DNA of 64,000 bases from [Zimmermannella] alba NBRC 15616 (GCF_001570905.1 NZ_BCSO01000010.1:1-64000), one strand, 5' to 3'; numbered from the stretch's first letter, positions 35,247 through 44,289 are shown. A program made the numbers and translations. Notes: generated by a model from the sequence alone, not told the origin.

Positions 35247-35720
35247 CTACCGGTCGCTCGGGGCGATCTCGAGCGACGAGGTGTGGGCAGGGACGACGTC
35301 CTCCGGGTCCGGGCGCTGCTCGACCGGCTCAACATCCTCTGTCGCCGGAGCGAGTTCCTCGTCGAGCTTGTCGGCATCGTCAGCCGCGGTGTCGTCGCTC
35401 GACGGATCCTTCGGGACGTCGTGTTCGAGCGAGGACTCCGCTGCACCGTCGAGCGCCTCATCCTCAGCGAGCTCGTCCTCGCCGCGAACATCGCTCGCGT
35501 GCTTCGCCTCACGGCGCGCGATCATGCCCGCGGTCATCGCCTGACGCTGCTCCCGCAGGAAGAGGTACGACACGAGCGCACTCACGAGCGCGCCGATACC
35601 GACGCCCAGCAGCCAGTTCCACTCCCACGTCGGCAGGGCGAGCATGATGCCCGCGCAGGGGAGCGCGAAGGCGAGAAGGCGGACGATGGTGTACGAAATC
35701 CACGCACGTGTGCTGGTCAT
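35247..35720 (-). CDS. DUF4229 membrane protein
   Basis: 157 residues: two membrane helices (TIVRLLAFALPCAGIMLAL and LLGVGIGALVSALVSYLFL), then LREQRQAMTAGMIARR, the DUF4229 pattern, and a highly acidic tail of about 75 residues. Function unknown; it regularly lies between menA/menE and the PLDc_N protein in this family of bacteria. Leaderless by promoter position; convergent with menA. Confidence 0.82.
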   Translation of the reverse strand: MTSTRAWISYTIVRLLAFALPCAGIMLALPTWEWNWLLGVGIGALVSALVSYLFLREQRQAMTAGMIARREAKHASDVRGEDELAEDEALDGAAESSLEHDVPKDPSSDDTAADDADKLDEELAPATEDVEPVEQRPDPEDVVPAHTSSLEIAPSDR

Positions 35721-35726
35721 TCCGCC

Positions 35727-35732
35727 AGTCTA
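35727..35732 (-). promoter_or_regulatory. -10 box of the DUF4229 gene, leaderless
   Basis: TAGACT on the minus strand, then six bases, then the ATG at 35720. Confidence 0.55.
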
Positions 35733-35853
35733 TGGCGGCGGTCGGCTCCTGTCAGGCCCCGACTGTGACGTCTCGGCAGTGTGGACGCACCGCGTCACGG
35801 GTGCGCTTTGTGCATCCCCCCACACGGCAGAATCTGCCCAGAACGTGCCCGCC

Positions 35854-35859
35854 TAGACT
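35854..35859 (+). promoter_or_regulatory. -10 box of the PLDc_N-menD operon
   Basis: TAGACT, nine bases before the ATG at 35869; leaderless or nearly so. Confidence 0.45.
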
Positions 35860-35868
35860 GTCACCACC

Positions 35869-36372
35869 ATGGTTCGCTTCCTCATCCTCGGTGCCGCCCT
35901 CACGATCGCGCTGTCCATTTACGCGGTCGTGGACTGTGCGATGAGCGAGCCGCGACGCATCCGCATCTTCCAGAAGCAGCTCTGGCTCGTCATCGTGCTG
36001 CTGCTGCCGCTCATCGGGCCGCTGTGCTGGATTCTTTTCGGCAAGGGCCTCATTACGATCAATGGAGGCGGCGCATCCAGCGCAGCATCGTCGACGGCCA
36101 CCCCGAACTACGGCGGCCAGCGTGCCCCGGACGACGACACCGAGTTCTTGCGGAAGCTGCGCGAAGAGACGCCGGAGGAGCGCCTCAAGCGGCTCGAAGA
36201 AGAGCTTGCCTCGCTCGATGAGGTGACGTTCCCGGCGTCCAGTGAGCCAGCGGCACGTGGCCGCGATGCTGACGCCACGACGGACCCTGCTCCCGGGGCA
36301 GGTTCAGACGATGCGGCCGAGGACGACCCTGACGACTCGACGACGGACGGTCAGACCCGGCGCAATGACTGA
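35869..36372 (+). CDS. PLDc_N (phospholipase D N-terminal-type) membrane protein
   Basis: 167 residues: two membrane helices with the PLDc_N pattern YAVVDCAMSEPRRIRIFQKQLWLVIVLLLPLIGPLCWILFGK, followed by an acidic, Asp/Ser-rich cytoplasmic tail. It has no phospholipase domain, so it is not itself an enzyme. It overlaps menD by eight bases, indicating co-translation. Confidence 0.85.
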   Translation: MVRFLILGAALTIALSIYAVVDCAMSEPRRIRIFQKQLWLVIVLLLPLIGPLCWILFGKGLITINGGGASSAASSTATPNYGGQRAPDDDTEFLRKLREETPEERLKRLEEELASLDEVTFPASSEPAARGRDADATTDPAPGAGSDDAAEDDPDDSTTDGQTRRND

Positions 36373-38218
36373 GCCCACCGCATCCCCCTCTTCACGCGGT
36401 GTGACGCCCTCGTTGCTGCCGCCGCGCAGTGGCGACCCCTCAACAGATAGCGCGATCGCGCTGCTGTGCGCCGCCGTTGAGCGGGGGCTCCGGGATGTCG
36501 TGGTGTGCCCCGGTTCGCGCTCGCAGGCGCTCGCCCTGGCCGCCGCCGAGCTTGAGCGGGTCGGCGCCATCCGCCTCCACGTGCGCATCGATGAACGCTC
36601 CGCTGGGTTCTTCGCGCTCGGACTGGCGCGGGAAGGTCGCGTGCCCGTCGCCGTCATTGTGACGAGTGGAACGGGGCCTGCGAACCTGCATCCCGCGCTC
36701 CTCGAAGCCCACCACGCGGGCGTCCCGCTGGCAGTCATTACCGCCGACCGTCCCTCGGAGCTTGTCGGCATCGGGGCGAACCAGGCGACCGTGCAGAGCG
36801 ACATGTTTGGCGCGATCTTGCCGAGCGTCGAGGTACCGCCCGCTGTGCCGCTGCCGGGAACCGCTGACGACGAAGCTCAGATCGTCATCGAAGACGGGAT
36901 CGACATGGCGCGCGACACCGGGCGCCTGCTCATGGCATCCCCGGGTGCGCTGCACATCAACATGCAGTTCCGGGCGCCGCTCTCGGGCGCGATCCCGTCG
37001 CTGGATGCCTGGTGGGGTGACGTGCAGGAGTGCGTTACTTCGACCGTGACCGGGCCCATCGCGCGGTCGCGCGTCGCGCAGGGCGGGAGCGTCCCGGTGC
37101 TGCTTGACGGCCGTCCGACCCTCGTGATCGCGGGCGCGGACGCCGGCGACGAGGCCGAAGCGATCGCCTACGAGGGCGGTTGGCCACTCCTTGCCGAGGC
37201 AAGCTCCGGTGTGCGCTTCGGACGCAACCTCATCACGCACGTGCGCGAGCTGCTCGGGCCCGCATCCCCCGTGCCGGAACTTCGCGACGCGATCGAACGG
37301 ATCATCGTCTTCGGGCACCCGACGCTCACGCGCGAGGTGCCAGCCCTCATTGCCTCCGACGTTGAGGCGTACGTCGTGGACCGGGTCGGCGCGGCCGACC
37401 CCGTGGGCGCCGATCGCGAGGGGCTGCAGCGCGTGAGCTCGGTGGAACTCGTGGCCGCCTCGGAGCTCAGCGCGGACGAGCAGCACGCGGCACTCATGGC
37501 ACGGCGTGGCTGGCTGCGGGCATGGCTTGAAGCAAGTCACGAGTGTGCGGAGCGGGCAAGTTCTGATGCGCCAGCGCCGAGCCTTGGCCAGGCGCGCTCG
37601 GAGGACCGCCACGAACGGGCAGCGTTCGCCCGCGGCGAGCTCGCGGTCGCGCGCGAAGCCGTCACACGGGAGATGCTGGTGGATGCGGTGTGGCGCGCGA
37701 GCTGGCCGCATGACCGGCTCGTGCTCGGCGCATCCCGGCTCATCCGTATCCTCGACGAGCGCGTGCCAGGGAAGGCCATCCGGGTGCACTCGAACCGCGG
37801 TCTTGCCGGGATCGACGGCACGATCGCGACCGCGCTCGGTGTCGCGACGATGAGTCAGCTCGGCGATGGATCGGCGCAAGATGCGCTCGGGGTGACACGG
37901 GTGCTCGTGGGTGATCTCACGCTCCTCCACGACGCCTCCTCCCTGCTCGTTGGTCAAGGAGGCGAGACGGCGCCGCGGATGCAGGTCATCGTCGGCGTGG
38001 ACGGGGGCGGGACGATCTTCGACGGGCTCGAGGTGGCATCGACCGCTGGGGCGCTCCACGAGCGGGTGCTCTTCACACCGGTGTCCGCGGACCTCGCGAA
38101 GCTTGCGGCGGCCTACGGCTGGGATCACCGCCTGGTGCGGACCCGCTCGGAGCTCGAAGCGGCGCTGCTTGATCGCGGCCCCGAGCGCATCCTCATCGAA
38201 GTCCCTCTGCCCCGGTGA
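36365..38218 (+). CDS. menD: SEPHCHC synthase (MenD)
   Basis: Thiamine-diphosphate enzyme adding a succinyl semialdehyde unit from 2-oxoglutarate to isochorismate. 617 residues with the pyrimidine-binding domain (DVVVCPGSRSQALALAAAEL; catalytic glutamate in RIDERSAGFFALGLAR), SGTGPANLHPALLEA, and a C-terminal PP domain (HSNRGLAGIDGTIATALGVA, GDLTLLHDASSLL). The ATG at 36365 overlaps the previous stop; upstream extension of the frame is antisense-like. Two inserted stretches near residues 410-440 are Ala/Glu-rich. Confidence 0.94.
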   Translation: MTEPTASPSSRGVTPSLLPPRSGDPSTDSAIALLCAAVERGLRDVVVCPGSRSQALALAAAELERVGAIRLHVRIDERSAGFFALGLAREGRVPVAVIVTSGTGPANLHPALLEAHHAGVPLAVITADRPSELVGIGANQATVQSDMFGAILPSVEVPPAVPLPGTADDEAQIVIEDGIDMARDTGRLLMASPGALHINMQFRAPLSGAIPSLDAWWGDVQECVTSTVTGPIARSRVAQGGSVPVLLDGRPTLVIAGADAGDEAEAIAYEGGWPLLAEASSGVRFGRNLITHVRELLGPASPVPELRDAIERIIVFGHPTLTREVPALIASDVEAYVVDRVGAADPVGADREGLQRVSSVELVAASELSADEQHAALMARRGWLRAWLEASHECAERASSDAPAPSLGQARSEDRHERAAFARGELAVAREAVTREMLVDAVWRASWPHDRLVLGASRLIRILDERVPGKAIRVHSNRGLAGIDGTIATALGVATMSQLGDGSAQDALGVTRVLVGDLTLLHDASSLLVGQGGETAPRMQVIVGVDGGGTIFDGLEVASTAGALHERVLFTPVSADLAKLAAAYGWDHRLVRTRSELEAALLDRGPERILIEVPLPR

Positions 38219-38249
38219 GCCGCCTGAGCTGAGCCGGTGGCTGAGTGCG

Positions 38250-38322
38250 TGACCAGATTTGGGAATAGAGCGCCTATCCCTCCTCTGGGGCGGGATGCGA
38301 GCTATATTCCCAAATCTGGTCA
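38250..38322. repeat. long intergenic palindrome (family A)
   Basis: TGACCAGATTTGGGAATA (38250-38267) is perfectly complementary to 38305-38322. Inside, CTATCCCTC and GCGGGATGCG repeat the core seen at 31.5 and 57.8 kb. Between two same-strand genes. Confidence 0.85.
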
Positions 38323-38360
38323 GTGGCTCGACTCCCGGGAAGGCACGCAGCGAAGCGGAG

Positions 38361-38366
38361 TAGCGT
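38361..38366 (+). promoter_or_regulatory. -10 box of ppk2, leaderless
   Basis: TAGCGT, then six bases, then the ATG at 38373. Confidence 0.55.
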
Positions 38367-38372
38367 GCGGGT

Positions 38373-39230
38373 ATGGCACACGACAACATTGCTGCAGCGC
38401 TCGATGAGCTCCGCGTCGGCCCCGACTTCAAGCTCGCGGACATCGACCCCGACTCGAAGCCCGGCTACTCCGGCTCGAAGGACGACGCAGCAGCCGCGTT
38501 TGACGACAACGACGCCGAACTCGACGAGCTCCAGCAGAAGCTCTTCGCCAATGCGCGCGCCGGCAATCCCGACGTCCCCACCGTCCTCCTCGTCCTCCAG
38601 GGTATGGACACCTCCGGCAAGGGTGGCGTCGTCCGCCACGTTATGCAGGGCATTGACCCGCAGTCGGTGAGCATCGCATCCTTCAAGGCGCCCACCGAAG
38701 AGGAACGCAAGCACGACTTCCTCTGGCGCATTGAGAGGGCACTTCCCGAGCCGGGAGCGATCGGTGTCTTTGACCGCTCGCACTATGAAGATGTCCTCAT
38801 CCAGCGCGTGCGCCAGTTCGCGCCGCCCGAGGAGATTGAGCGCCGTTACGGTGCGATCGTCGACTGGGAGCAGAAGCTCGTCTCGGAGCGGAACTTCCGC
38901 ATCGTGAAGTGCATGCTCCACATCTCAAAGGAGGAGCAGGGTGCGCGCCTGCTCGAGCGCCTTGAGCGTCCGGACAAGCACTGGAAGTTCAACCCGGGTG
39001 ACATTGATGAGCGCGGACTCTGGGATGAGTACATGCAGGCGTATGAGATCGCCCTCACGCGCACCTCGACGGATGCGGCCCCCTGGTACTGCGTTCCAGC
39101 GAACCGCAAGTGGTACGCACGCATGATCGTGAAGCAGCTGCTGCTTGAGACGCTCCGCTCGCTCGAGCTCGACTGGCCGAAGGCCGACTTCGACGTCGAG
39201 GAGCAAAAAGCCCGCCTCGCCGCCAGCTAG
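38373..39230 (+). CDS. ppk2: polyphosphate kinase 2 family protein
   Basis: 285-residue cytoplasmic P-loop kinase using polyphosphate to phosphorylate nucleoside mono- or diphosphates. Walker A is LQGMDTSGKGGVVRHVMQG, Walker B is GVFDRSHYEDVLIQRVR, and the lid carries HISKEEQGARLLERLERPDKHWKF. A single PPK2 domain places it in the short class; whether it is class I, II or III cannot be read with certainty. Stands alone. Confidence 0.93.
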   Translation: MAHDNIAAALDELRVGPDFKLADIDPDSKPGYSGSKDDAAAAFDDNDAELDELQQKLFANARAGNPDVPTVLLVLQGMDTSGKGGVVRHVMQGIDPQSVSIASFKAPTEEERKHDFLWRIERALPEPGAIGVFDRSHYEDVLIQRVRQFAPPEEIERRYGAIVDWEQKLVSERNFRIVKCMLHISKEEQGARLLERLERPDKHWKFNPGDIDERGLWDEYMQAYEIALTRTSTDAAPWYCVPANRKWYARMIVKQLLLETLRSLELDWPKADFDVEEQKARLAAS

Positions 39231-39264
39231 CTGTACTGACCGGAGACGTTGGTTGAGTGCAACA

Positions 39265-39774
39265 TCAGGCCAGGATGCGCGCGAGTAGCGCCTGCGGATC
39301 CGCACCAACCAAGTCCAGGGCACGTCGTGCACTGAGGGTGGCGATCCCATGGATTCCGGTCCATGCCGTGATGGCATCCGTCTTCGTGCAATGGGGCCGC
39401 TCGCCTTGGAACAGCTCGCACCACCCCTGCAGCAGGGGCAGCGACACCCCGCGCAGATTCGAGCCAGCACCTTCGAGATCGTCGTGGCGGAACAGGAGCT
39501 CAAACGTGTCGGGGCGCGCCATGGCGAAGGCAACGTAGGCGCTGGCCCACGCATCCGTCGTCCCACCAGCCGCATGCAACACTGTGGCCAGGTCCGTGAG
39601 GCCGCGGTGGGCGACGGCGGCGTGCAAGGACTCCAGGGTTGGGAAGTAGCGTCGCGGGGCGCCATGGGAGACGCCTGTGCGTCGGGCGACTTCTCGCACG
39701 GTTACCGCGGCAAGTCCTGACTCGTCCAGGATCTGTGCGGCTGTGGTGACCAGCTGATCCGCCAAGTTCTCCAT
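39265..39774 (-). CDS. TetR-family transcriptional regulator
   Basis: 169-residue repressor with the N-terminal HTH in LAAVTVREVARRTGVSHGAPRRYFPTLESLHAAV and a ligand-binding C-terminal half (TetR_C_33-like, WASAYVAFAMARPDTFELLF). It diverges from an EamA transporter gene, and two 15-bp palindromes lie in the 56-base gap, so it very likely represses the transporter and itself. Confidence 0.9.
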   Translation of the reverse strand: MENLADQLVTTAAQILDESGLAAVTVREVARRTGVSHGAPRRYFPTLESLHAAVAHRGLTDLATVLHAAGGTTDAWASAYVAFAMARPDTFELLFRHDDLEGAGSNLRGVSLPLLQGWCELFQGERPHCTKTDAITAWTGIHGIATLSARRALDLVGADPQALLARILA

Positions 39775-39792
39775 GCTGACAGCATGACGCAG

Positions 39793-39828
39793 GTAGACAC
39801 CGTCTACAAATGAGTAGACACTGTCTAC
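39793..39828. promoter_or_regulatory. twin TetR operators
   Basis: GTAGACACCGTCTAC (39793-39807) and GTAGACACTGTCTAC (39814-39828) are near-identical palindromes whose centres are 21 bp, two helical turns, apart. They fill the region between the divergent tetR and EamA start codons. Confidence 0.85.
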
Positions 39829-39830
39829 TT

Positions 39831-40673
39831 ATGAGTCAGATGACCCCTCTCCTGTTGATCGCTGCTGGTGCAGTCCTTCACGCCTGGTGGAACTACCTCG
39901 TCAAGCGCAGCGGTTCAGACGACGTGATGTTCGTCTGGTGCTACGGCATCGTGTCCCTGCCGCTGCTGGCTATGGCGCTGGTCGGATGGCTCCTGTACGA
40001 CGGCAGCCTCGGTCCAGCCTGGTGGGCGGGCGTGGTCAGCATGATGCTTCACACGAGCTACGCGGTGGTGCTGCAGAAGGCCTACGCCCGAGCCGACATG
40101 AGCGTGGTTTACCCAATCTCGCGCGGACTCGCGCCCGTGCTCGTCACTCTTGCCTCCCTGGCCTGGGCAACGGGCCCCACACGATGGGGATGGACTGCCA
40201 TGGTCCTCGTGATCGCGGGTTCCGCCTGTGTGGGCGGAGGCGAGGCCTCTCCAGGCAGGCGGGGCGCGGTCTGGGGCGTCTTCGTGGCTGCCGCGACTGC
40301 CTCGTACACGCTGTGGGATGCCTTCGCCGCGGAAGTCCTCCACGTCGCGGTGATTCCATACATGGCCCTGTCGGGTGCGGGGCAGTCCCTGCTGCTGACC
40401 GGTGTGTTGTGGCGCCGGCGCGGAGAATTCGGTTCCCGGCTACGCAGCGATGGTCTGCGGGCGCTGCCGATCTCGCTCCTGGCTCCGTTGAGCTACGCGA
40501 TGGTGATCCTGGCCCTGCAATCGGGAACTCCGAGCATGGTGTCGACGGCCCGCTCGCTCAACGTGGCGGTCGGCAGCCTGTTCGCCATCCTGTTCCTGCG
40601 CGAACGCCCCAGTCGCACGTCGTGGCTCGGAATCGGCCTGATCTGTTGCGGCGCCATTGTCAGCGCGTTTTGA
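39831..40673 (+). CDS. EamA-family (DMT) transporter
   Basis: 280 residues with about ten helices in two EamA repeats (VLHAWWNYLVKRSGSDDVMF...; TASYTLWDAFAAEVLHVAVIPYM...). Probably exports a metabolite or drug that also induces the TetR repressor. An ATG at 39810 lies between the operators and is rejected in favour of 39831 (MSQMTPLLLIAAG). The end of the first repeat retains VVYPISRGLAPVLV and the last VSTARSLNVAVGSLFAILFLRERP, typical of the family. Confidence 0.88.
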   Translation: MSQMTPLLLIAAGAVLHAWWNYLVKRSGSDDVMFVWCYGIVSLPLLAMALVGWLLYDGSLGPAWWAGVVSMMLHTSYAVVLQKAYARADMSVVYPISRGLAPVLVTLASLAWATGPTRWGWTAMVLVIAGSACVGGGEASPGRRGAVWGVFVAAATASYTLWDAFAAEVLHVAVIPYMALSGAGQSLLLTGVLWRRRGEFGSRLRSDGLRALPISLLAPLSYAMVILALQSGTPSMVSTARSLNVAVGSLFAILFLRERPSRTSWLGIGLICCGAIVSAF

Positions 40674-40771
40674 GAAGAGCACCATGTCCCATCCCAACGC
40701 TGCCCTCAGGCCTCGGCATCCCCCTGACCCCGCATCCCGATCCTGCCCCCTGCATCCCGCAACCCCGCAGC

Positions 40772-40838
40772 AAATGGGTCGAAAACTGTTCGTCCGGTCG
40801 CAAATGTTGTGGCCGGACGAACAGTTTTCGACCCATTT
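40772..40838. repeat. long intergenic palindrome, 26-bp perfect stem
   Basis: Arms 40772-40797 and 40813-40838 are perfectly complementary (start AAATGGGTCGAAAACTG), with a 15-base loop. It lies between the convergent EamA and menF genes; no T-run. Confidence 0.9.
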
Positions 40839-40844
40839 CCGAGG

Positions 40845-40900
40845 GGGATGCCGGGTCAGGGGACGCCGGGTCAGGGGACGCCGGGTCAGGGGATGCCGGG
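40845..40900. repeat. 15-bp tandem repeat, 3.7 copies
   Basis: Units of GGGATGCCGGGTCAG / GGGACGCCGGGTCAG occur head-to-tail immediately after the palindrome and before the menF stop. Non-coding. Confidence 0.9.
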
Positions 40901-40911
40901 GCGGTCTTGCG

Positions 40912-42231
40912 CTAGACGCCGGTGCCGAAGTCGGTGAAGAGGGCGTCGCCGTACGGGTCGATCGAGCCGGAGCTCAGGGCATCCTGCAGCGGACGCAGCT
41001 TCCACTCCGTCTCGCGGAACTCGTCGGCAGCAACCGAGGTCGCGACGATCCCGCCACCCGCATACGCCGTCGTCGTCCCATCCGGGTCGATCTCGGCACC
41101 GCGCAGCGCGATCGCCCACTCGCCGTCGCCCTTCGCCCCAATCCAGCCGACCGGGCCCGCGTATCGGCGACGGTCGAACGGCTCAATCCGGTCGATCGCC
41201 TCGAGCGCCGCCTTGCGGGGCGTCCCACCAACGGCAGCGGTCGGATGCAGTGCCTGCACGAGGTCGAGCACCGTGTGAGCCAGCGGCAGCGTGCCGCGGA
41301 TGTCACTCGCGAGATGCCACACATTCGGCAACGCGAGGAGGAACGGCTCCGGACTCGCGGTGAGACTGTCGCCCGGATCCGTGTAGTCATTGAGGCTCGA
41401 GAGCGCGTGCAGCGCCGACTCAACGGCGAAGCGGTGCTCCTGCTGGTTCTTCGGGGATGACTTCAGCTGCTCGGCGATATCGCGGTCGATGTGCTCCTCA
41501 AGCCCGCGCGGCGCCGTGCCCGCAAGCACGCGTGCACGAACCTCGCGGCCACGCACCCGCACGAGCGTCTCCGGGCTTGCGCCCGTGAGGCCATCCACCG
41601 AGTAATTCCAGCAGTCCGGGTACGTCTCGGCAAGGCGGCCAATGAGGTGGCGGCGGTCGGTCCACTCCGGCAGCTTCGCGATGAGGTCACGCGCGAGCAC
41701 AAGCTTCGAGAGGACGCCGGAGCCGATGAGGTCGACGACGTGATCCACTGCCTGCTGGTGCTGGACGACATCCATCTCGCCCGTCTCAAACACCGCTCGC
41801 TCGTCGGGGCCAAGGGGTGCCGGGTCGCGCAGGCTCGCATCCGGCTTCGTGCTGTCGGCTGTGATGGCGGTGACGAACTCGATGCCGTCTCGGCGGCCCA
41901 CGATGAGGCTTGGGACGATAAGGACGCTTGCCTGCTGCGAGTTCTCGGAGAACGCAAACGCGCCAAAGCCGACCAGGCCCGAACCCGGCACCTTCGCACG
42001 GTCCTTCACCTCGGCAAAGGACGTGAGCTTCGACCAGGCATCCGCCGCTTCGCGAATCCGGTCGGGGCCGAAGAATTCACGGCGCCAGAGAATCTGCCCG
42101 GAACCAACGATTCCGTCGCCGTTGCGCAGGAACACGAGCGGCGAGTGAGGGTCGGAATAACGCCACAACTGGCGGAGTGTGCCGGGCTCAAGCCGCACCG
42201 TCCGCACGCGGAGGCTGGGGAATTGATTCAC
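40912..42231 (-). CDS. menF: isochorismate synthase
   Basis: Converts chorismate to isochorismate, the first menaquinone step. The 439-residue chorismate-binding enzyme has SKLVLARDLIAK, SPETLVRVRGREVRARVLAGTAPRG, the SSPKNQQEHRFAVE motif, ALHPTAAVGGTPRKAALEAI, GPVGWIGAKGDGEWAIALR, and a C-terminal ETEWKLRPL. GTG at 42231 is chosen because TATCGT lies six bases upstream; the frame is open to 42339. Divergent from menG with 137 bases between. Confidence 0.93.
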   Translation of the reverse strand: MNQFPSLRVRTVRLEPGTLRQLWRYSDPHSPLVFLRNGDGIVGSGQILWRREFFGPDRIREAADAWSKLTSFAEVKDRAKVPGSGLVGFGAFAFSENSQQASVLIVPSLIVGRRDGIEFVTAITADSTKPDASLRDPAPLGPDERAVFETGEMDVVQHQQAVDHVVDLIGSGVLSKLVLARDLIAKLPEWTDRRHLIGRLAETYPDCWNYSVDGLTGASPETLVRVRGREVRARVLAGTAPRGLEEHIDRDIAEQLKSSPKNQQEHRFAVESALHALSSLNDYTDPGDSLTASPEPFLLALPNVWHLASDIRGTLPLAHTVLDLVQALHPTAAVGGTPRKAALEAIDRIEPFDRRRYAGPVGWIGAKGDGEWAIALRGAEIDPDGTTTAYAGGGIVATSVAADEFRETEWKLRPLQDALSSGSIDPYGDALFTDFGTGV

Positions 42232-42237
42232 GCTGTC

Positions 42238-42243
42238 ACGATA
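42238..42243 (-). promoter_or_regulatory. -10 box of menF, leaderless
   Basis: TATCGT on the minus strand, then GACAGC, then the GTG at 42231. Confidence 0.55.
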
Positions 42244-42355
42244 GCCAGCGGATTCGAAGCTGGCAGGAGTCTTGGCGGAACCCACACAGGGTGTCGGGAC
42301 TGGTCGCATCCCAGGCCCCGCGCAATGTCGGGAGTGCACTAACGCGCCGCGTCAG

Positions 42356-42361
42356 TAGGAT
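42356..42361 (+). promoter_or_regulatory. -10 box of menG, leaderless
   Basis: TAGGAT, then seven bases, then the ATG at 42369. It shares the divergent intergenic region with menF. Confidence 0.55.
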
Positions 42362-42368
42362 GGTCGCG

Positions 42369-43076
42369 ATGAAGCCCGATCTTTCGAAGCAGCCCGAGCA
42401 AGTGGCGTCGATGTTCGACCGCGTCTCGCCGAACTACGAGCGCATGAACAACGTCATGACCCTGGGGAGCCACGTCTATTGGCGTGCCGAGACCCGCCAC
42501 GCACTCGGGGCGCGCGAAGGCGAGCGCATCCTCGACGTGGCTGCCGGCACCGGCACGATGAGCGCCCAGTTCGCCGCCGACGGTGCCCACGTCACCGCCC
42601 TCGACTTCTCCGCCGGGATGCTCGCCGAAGCGAAGCGCCGCCACGGTGACAACCGGCGCATCGAGTTCGTGCAGGGGGATGCCACGCAGCTTCCCTTCGA
42701 GGACAGCACCTTCGACGCGACGACCGTGAGCTTCGGCATCCGCAACGTTCAGGAGCCGATCACGGCGCTCAAGGAGATGCACCGTGTGACGCGCCCCGGC
42801 GGCCGCATCCTTGTCTGCGAGTTCTCACGCCCCGTGAACGCGCTTGCCTCGCGCTTCTACGACAGCTGGAACAGCTACGTCATCCCGGCGCTCGCCCGCA
42901 TCGCGAGCACCGACCCGGAGGCGTACGAGTACCTCGACCAGTCGATCGACGCGTGGGCCGACCAGCGCACCTTCGCCTCGTGGCTGCGCGAAGCCGGTTA
43001 CACGGAGGTCAAGTACCGCAACCTGAGCTTCGGTATCGTCGCCCTGCACCGCGGGCGCGTCCCGGCCAGCAAGTAG
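42369..43076 (+). CDS. menG: demethylmenaquinone methyltransferase
   Basis: SAM-dependent methylation of demethylmenaquinone to menaquinone, the last step of the pathway. 235 residues with the UbiE start VASMFDRVSPNYERMNNVMTLG, SAM motif I (RILDVAAGTGTMSAQFA), DFSAGMLAEAKRR, QGDATQLPFEDSTFDATTVSFGIRNV and RVTRPGGRILVCEFSRP. The frame extends upstream by 64 codons but the promoter sits inside that stretch. The prenyl synthase follows 70 bases later. Confidence 0.96.
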   Translation: MKPDLSKQPEQVASMFDRVSPNYERMNNVMTLGSHVYWRAETRHALGAREGERILDVAAGTGTMSAQFAADGAHVTALDFSAGMLAEAKRRHGDNRRIEFVQGDATQLPFEDSTFDATTVSFGIRNVQEPITALKEMHRVTRPGGRILVCEFSRPVNALASRFYDSWNSYVIPALARIASTDPEAYEYLDQSIDAWADQRTFASWLREAGYTEVKYRNLSFGIVALHRGRVPASK

Positions 43077-43146
43077 CTCGGCTCACCCGAACCCCTTTCG
43101 AACCCCACCCCGTGGCTGCGGCCACCACCACATCAAGGAGCAGCGC

Positions 43147-44289
43147 GTGAACTTCACCGCCCCCGAGGCTCGGCGTACCCCGGCCACCTCGACCGGCAGC
43201 GAGGTCGGCATGTTCGACGGCCCCGGTCAGGCTGAGCTGCGCGAGACGATCGAGCAGGGCCTCGGCCGTGTCGAGGAGTATCTGCACGAGCAGGTGGATT
43301 ACGCGGACGAGGTTGCCCGCGTCACTGCCACGTACCTCATGGATGCCGGCGGCAAGCGCATCCGCCCCGTGCTTACGCTCCTCGCGAGCCAGTTCGGTGC
43401 CCACCCCGAGAACGAGACCGTGACACGTGCCGCCGCGGCCGTCGAGCTCACGCACCTCGCCTCGCTCTACCACGACGACGTCATGGACGAGGCAGACCTG
43501 CGCCGCGGCGTCCCGGCCGCTCACCTCAACTGGTCGAATTCGGTCGCGATCCTCGCCGGTGACCTCCTCTTCGCCCGCTCGAGCCTCATCTTTGCGACGC
43601 TCGGGAAGCGCGCGATCGAGCTGCAGGCGACGACCTTTGAGCGCCTCGTGCTCGGCCAAATGCGCGAGACCGTCGGCCCGAAGGAGGGCGACGACCCGGT
43701 GGCGCACTACATCCAGGTGCTCGCCGACAAGACCGGTTCGCTCATTGCCGCAGCCGCCCAGTTTGGTGCGATCTGCGCGGATGCCCCGCAGGACGTCGTC
43801 CCGGCCCTCGCCGACTTCGGTGAGAAGGTGGGCGTTGCCTTCCAGATCGCGGACGACGTCATTGATCTGTCGCCGAAGCGTGAAGCCACCGGCAAGCTCG
43901 CCGGCACCGACCTTCGTGCGGGCGTCGAGACGCTGCCGGTGCTGCTGCTCGCGGCGGATGCTGCAGCGGGGAATGCTGCTGCGGCGTCGCTCCTCGAACG
44001 CATTCGCACCCGCGTCGCCGGTTCGGCGAAGACCCGCCAGCTGGGTGCCCCGGCGCCCGGACAGATGGCGGACGGTATGCCCGGCGTCCCCGAGCAGCAG
44101 CCCGCAGATGACGCCGAAATCGACGCAATCGTTGCTGAACTTCGCGAGCACGAGGTGACCGAGCGCACGCGCGCCGAAGCCCGCCGTTGGGCGGATGACG
44201 CAGTCGCCTCCCTCGCCCCGCTTCCGGATGGGCCCGCCAAGGAGGCCCTCATCGCGTTCGCCCGACAGATTGTCGAGCGCGACCGCTAA
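43147..44289 (+). CDS. polyprenyl diphosphate synthase
   Basis: Trans-prenyltransferase building the long isoprenoid diphosphate, most likely the menaquinone side chain given its position next to menG. 380 residues with the first aspartate-rich motif in YHDDVMDEADLRRG and the second in FQIADDVIDLSPKREATGKLAGTDLRAGVETLP. It is 30-50 residues longer than typical because of an N-terminal tail and a Gly/Pro-rich loop near residue 305. GTG start with AAGGAG seven bases upstream. Confidence 0.93.
   Translation: MNFTAPEARRTPATSTGSEVGMFDGPGQAELRETIEQGLGRVEEYLHEQVDYADEVARVTATYLMDAGGKRIRPVLTLLASQFGAHPENETVTRAAAAVELTHLASLYHDDVMDEADLRRGVPAAHLNWSNSVAILAGDLLFARSSLIFATLGKRAIELQATTFERLVLGQMRETVGPKEGDDPVAHYIQVLADKTGSLIAAAAQFGAICADAPQDVVPALADFGEKVGVAFQIADDVIDLSPKREATGKLAGTDLRAGVETLPVLLLAADAAAGNAAAASLLERIRTRVAGSAKTRQLGAPAPGQMADGMPGVPEQQPADDAEIDAIVAELREHEVTERTRAEARRWADDAVASLAPLPDGPAKEALIAFARQIVERDR

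Noticed and set aside
40845-40900. Tandem repeat as a CRISPR array
   Set aside because: The units abut without spacers and no cas genes are present.
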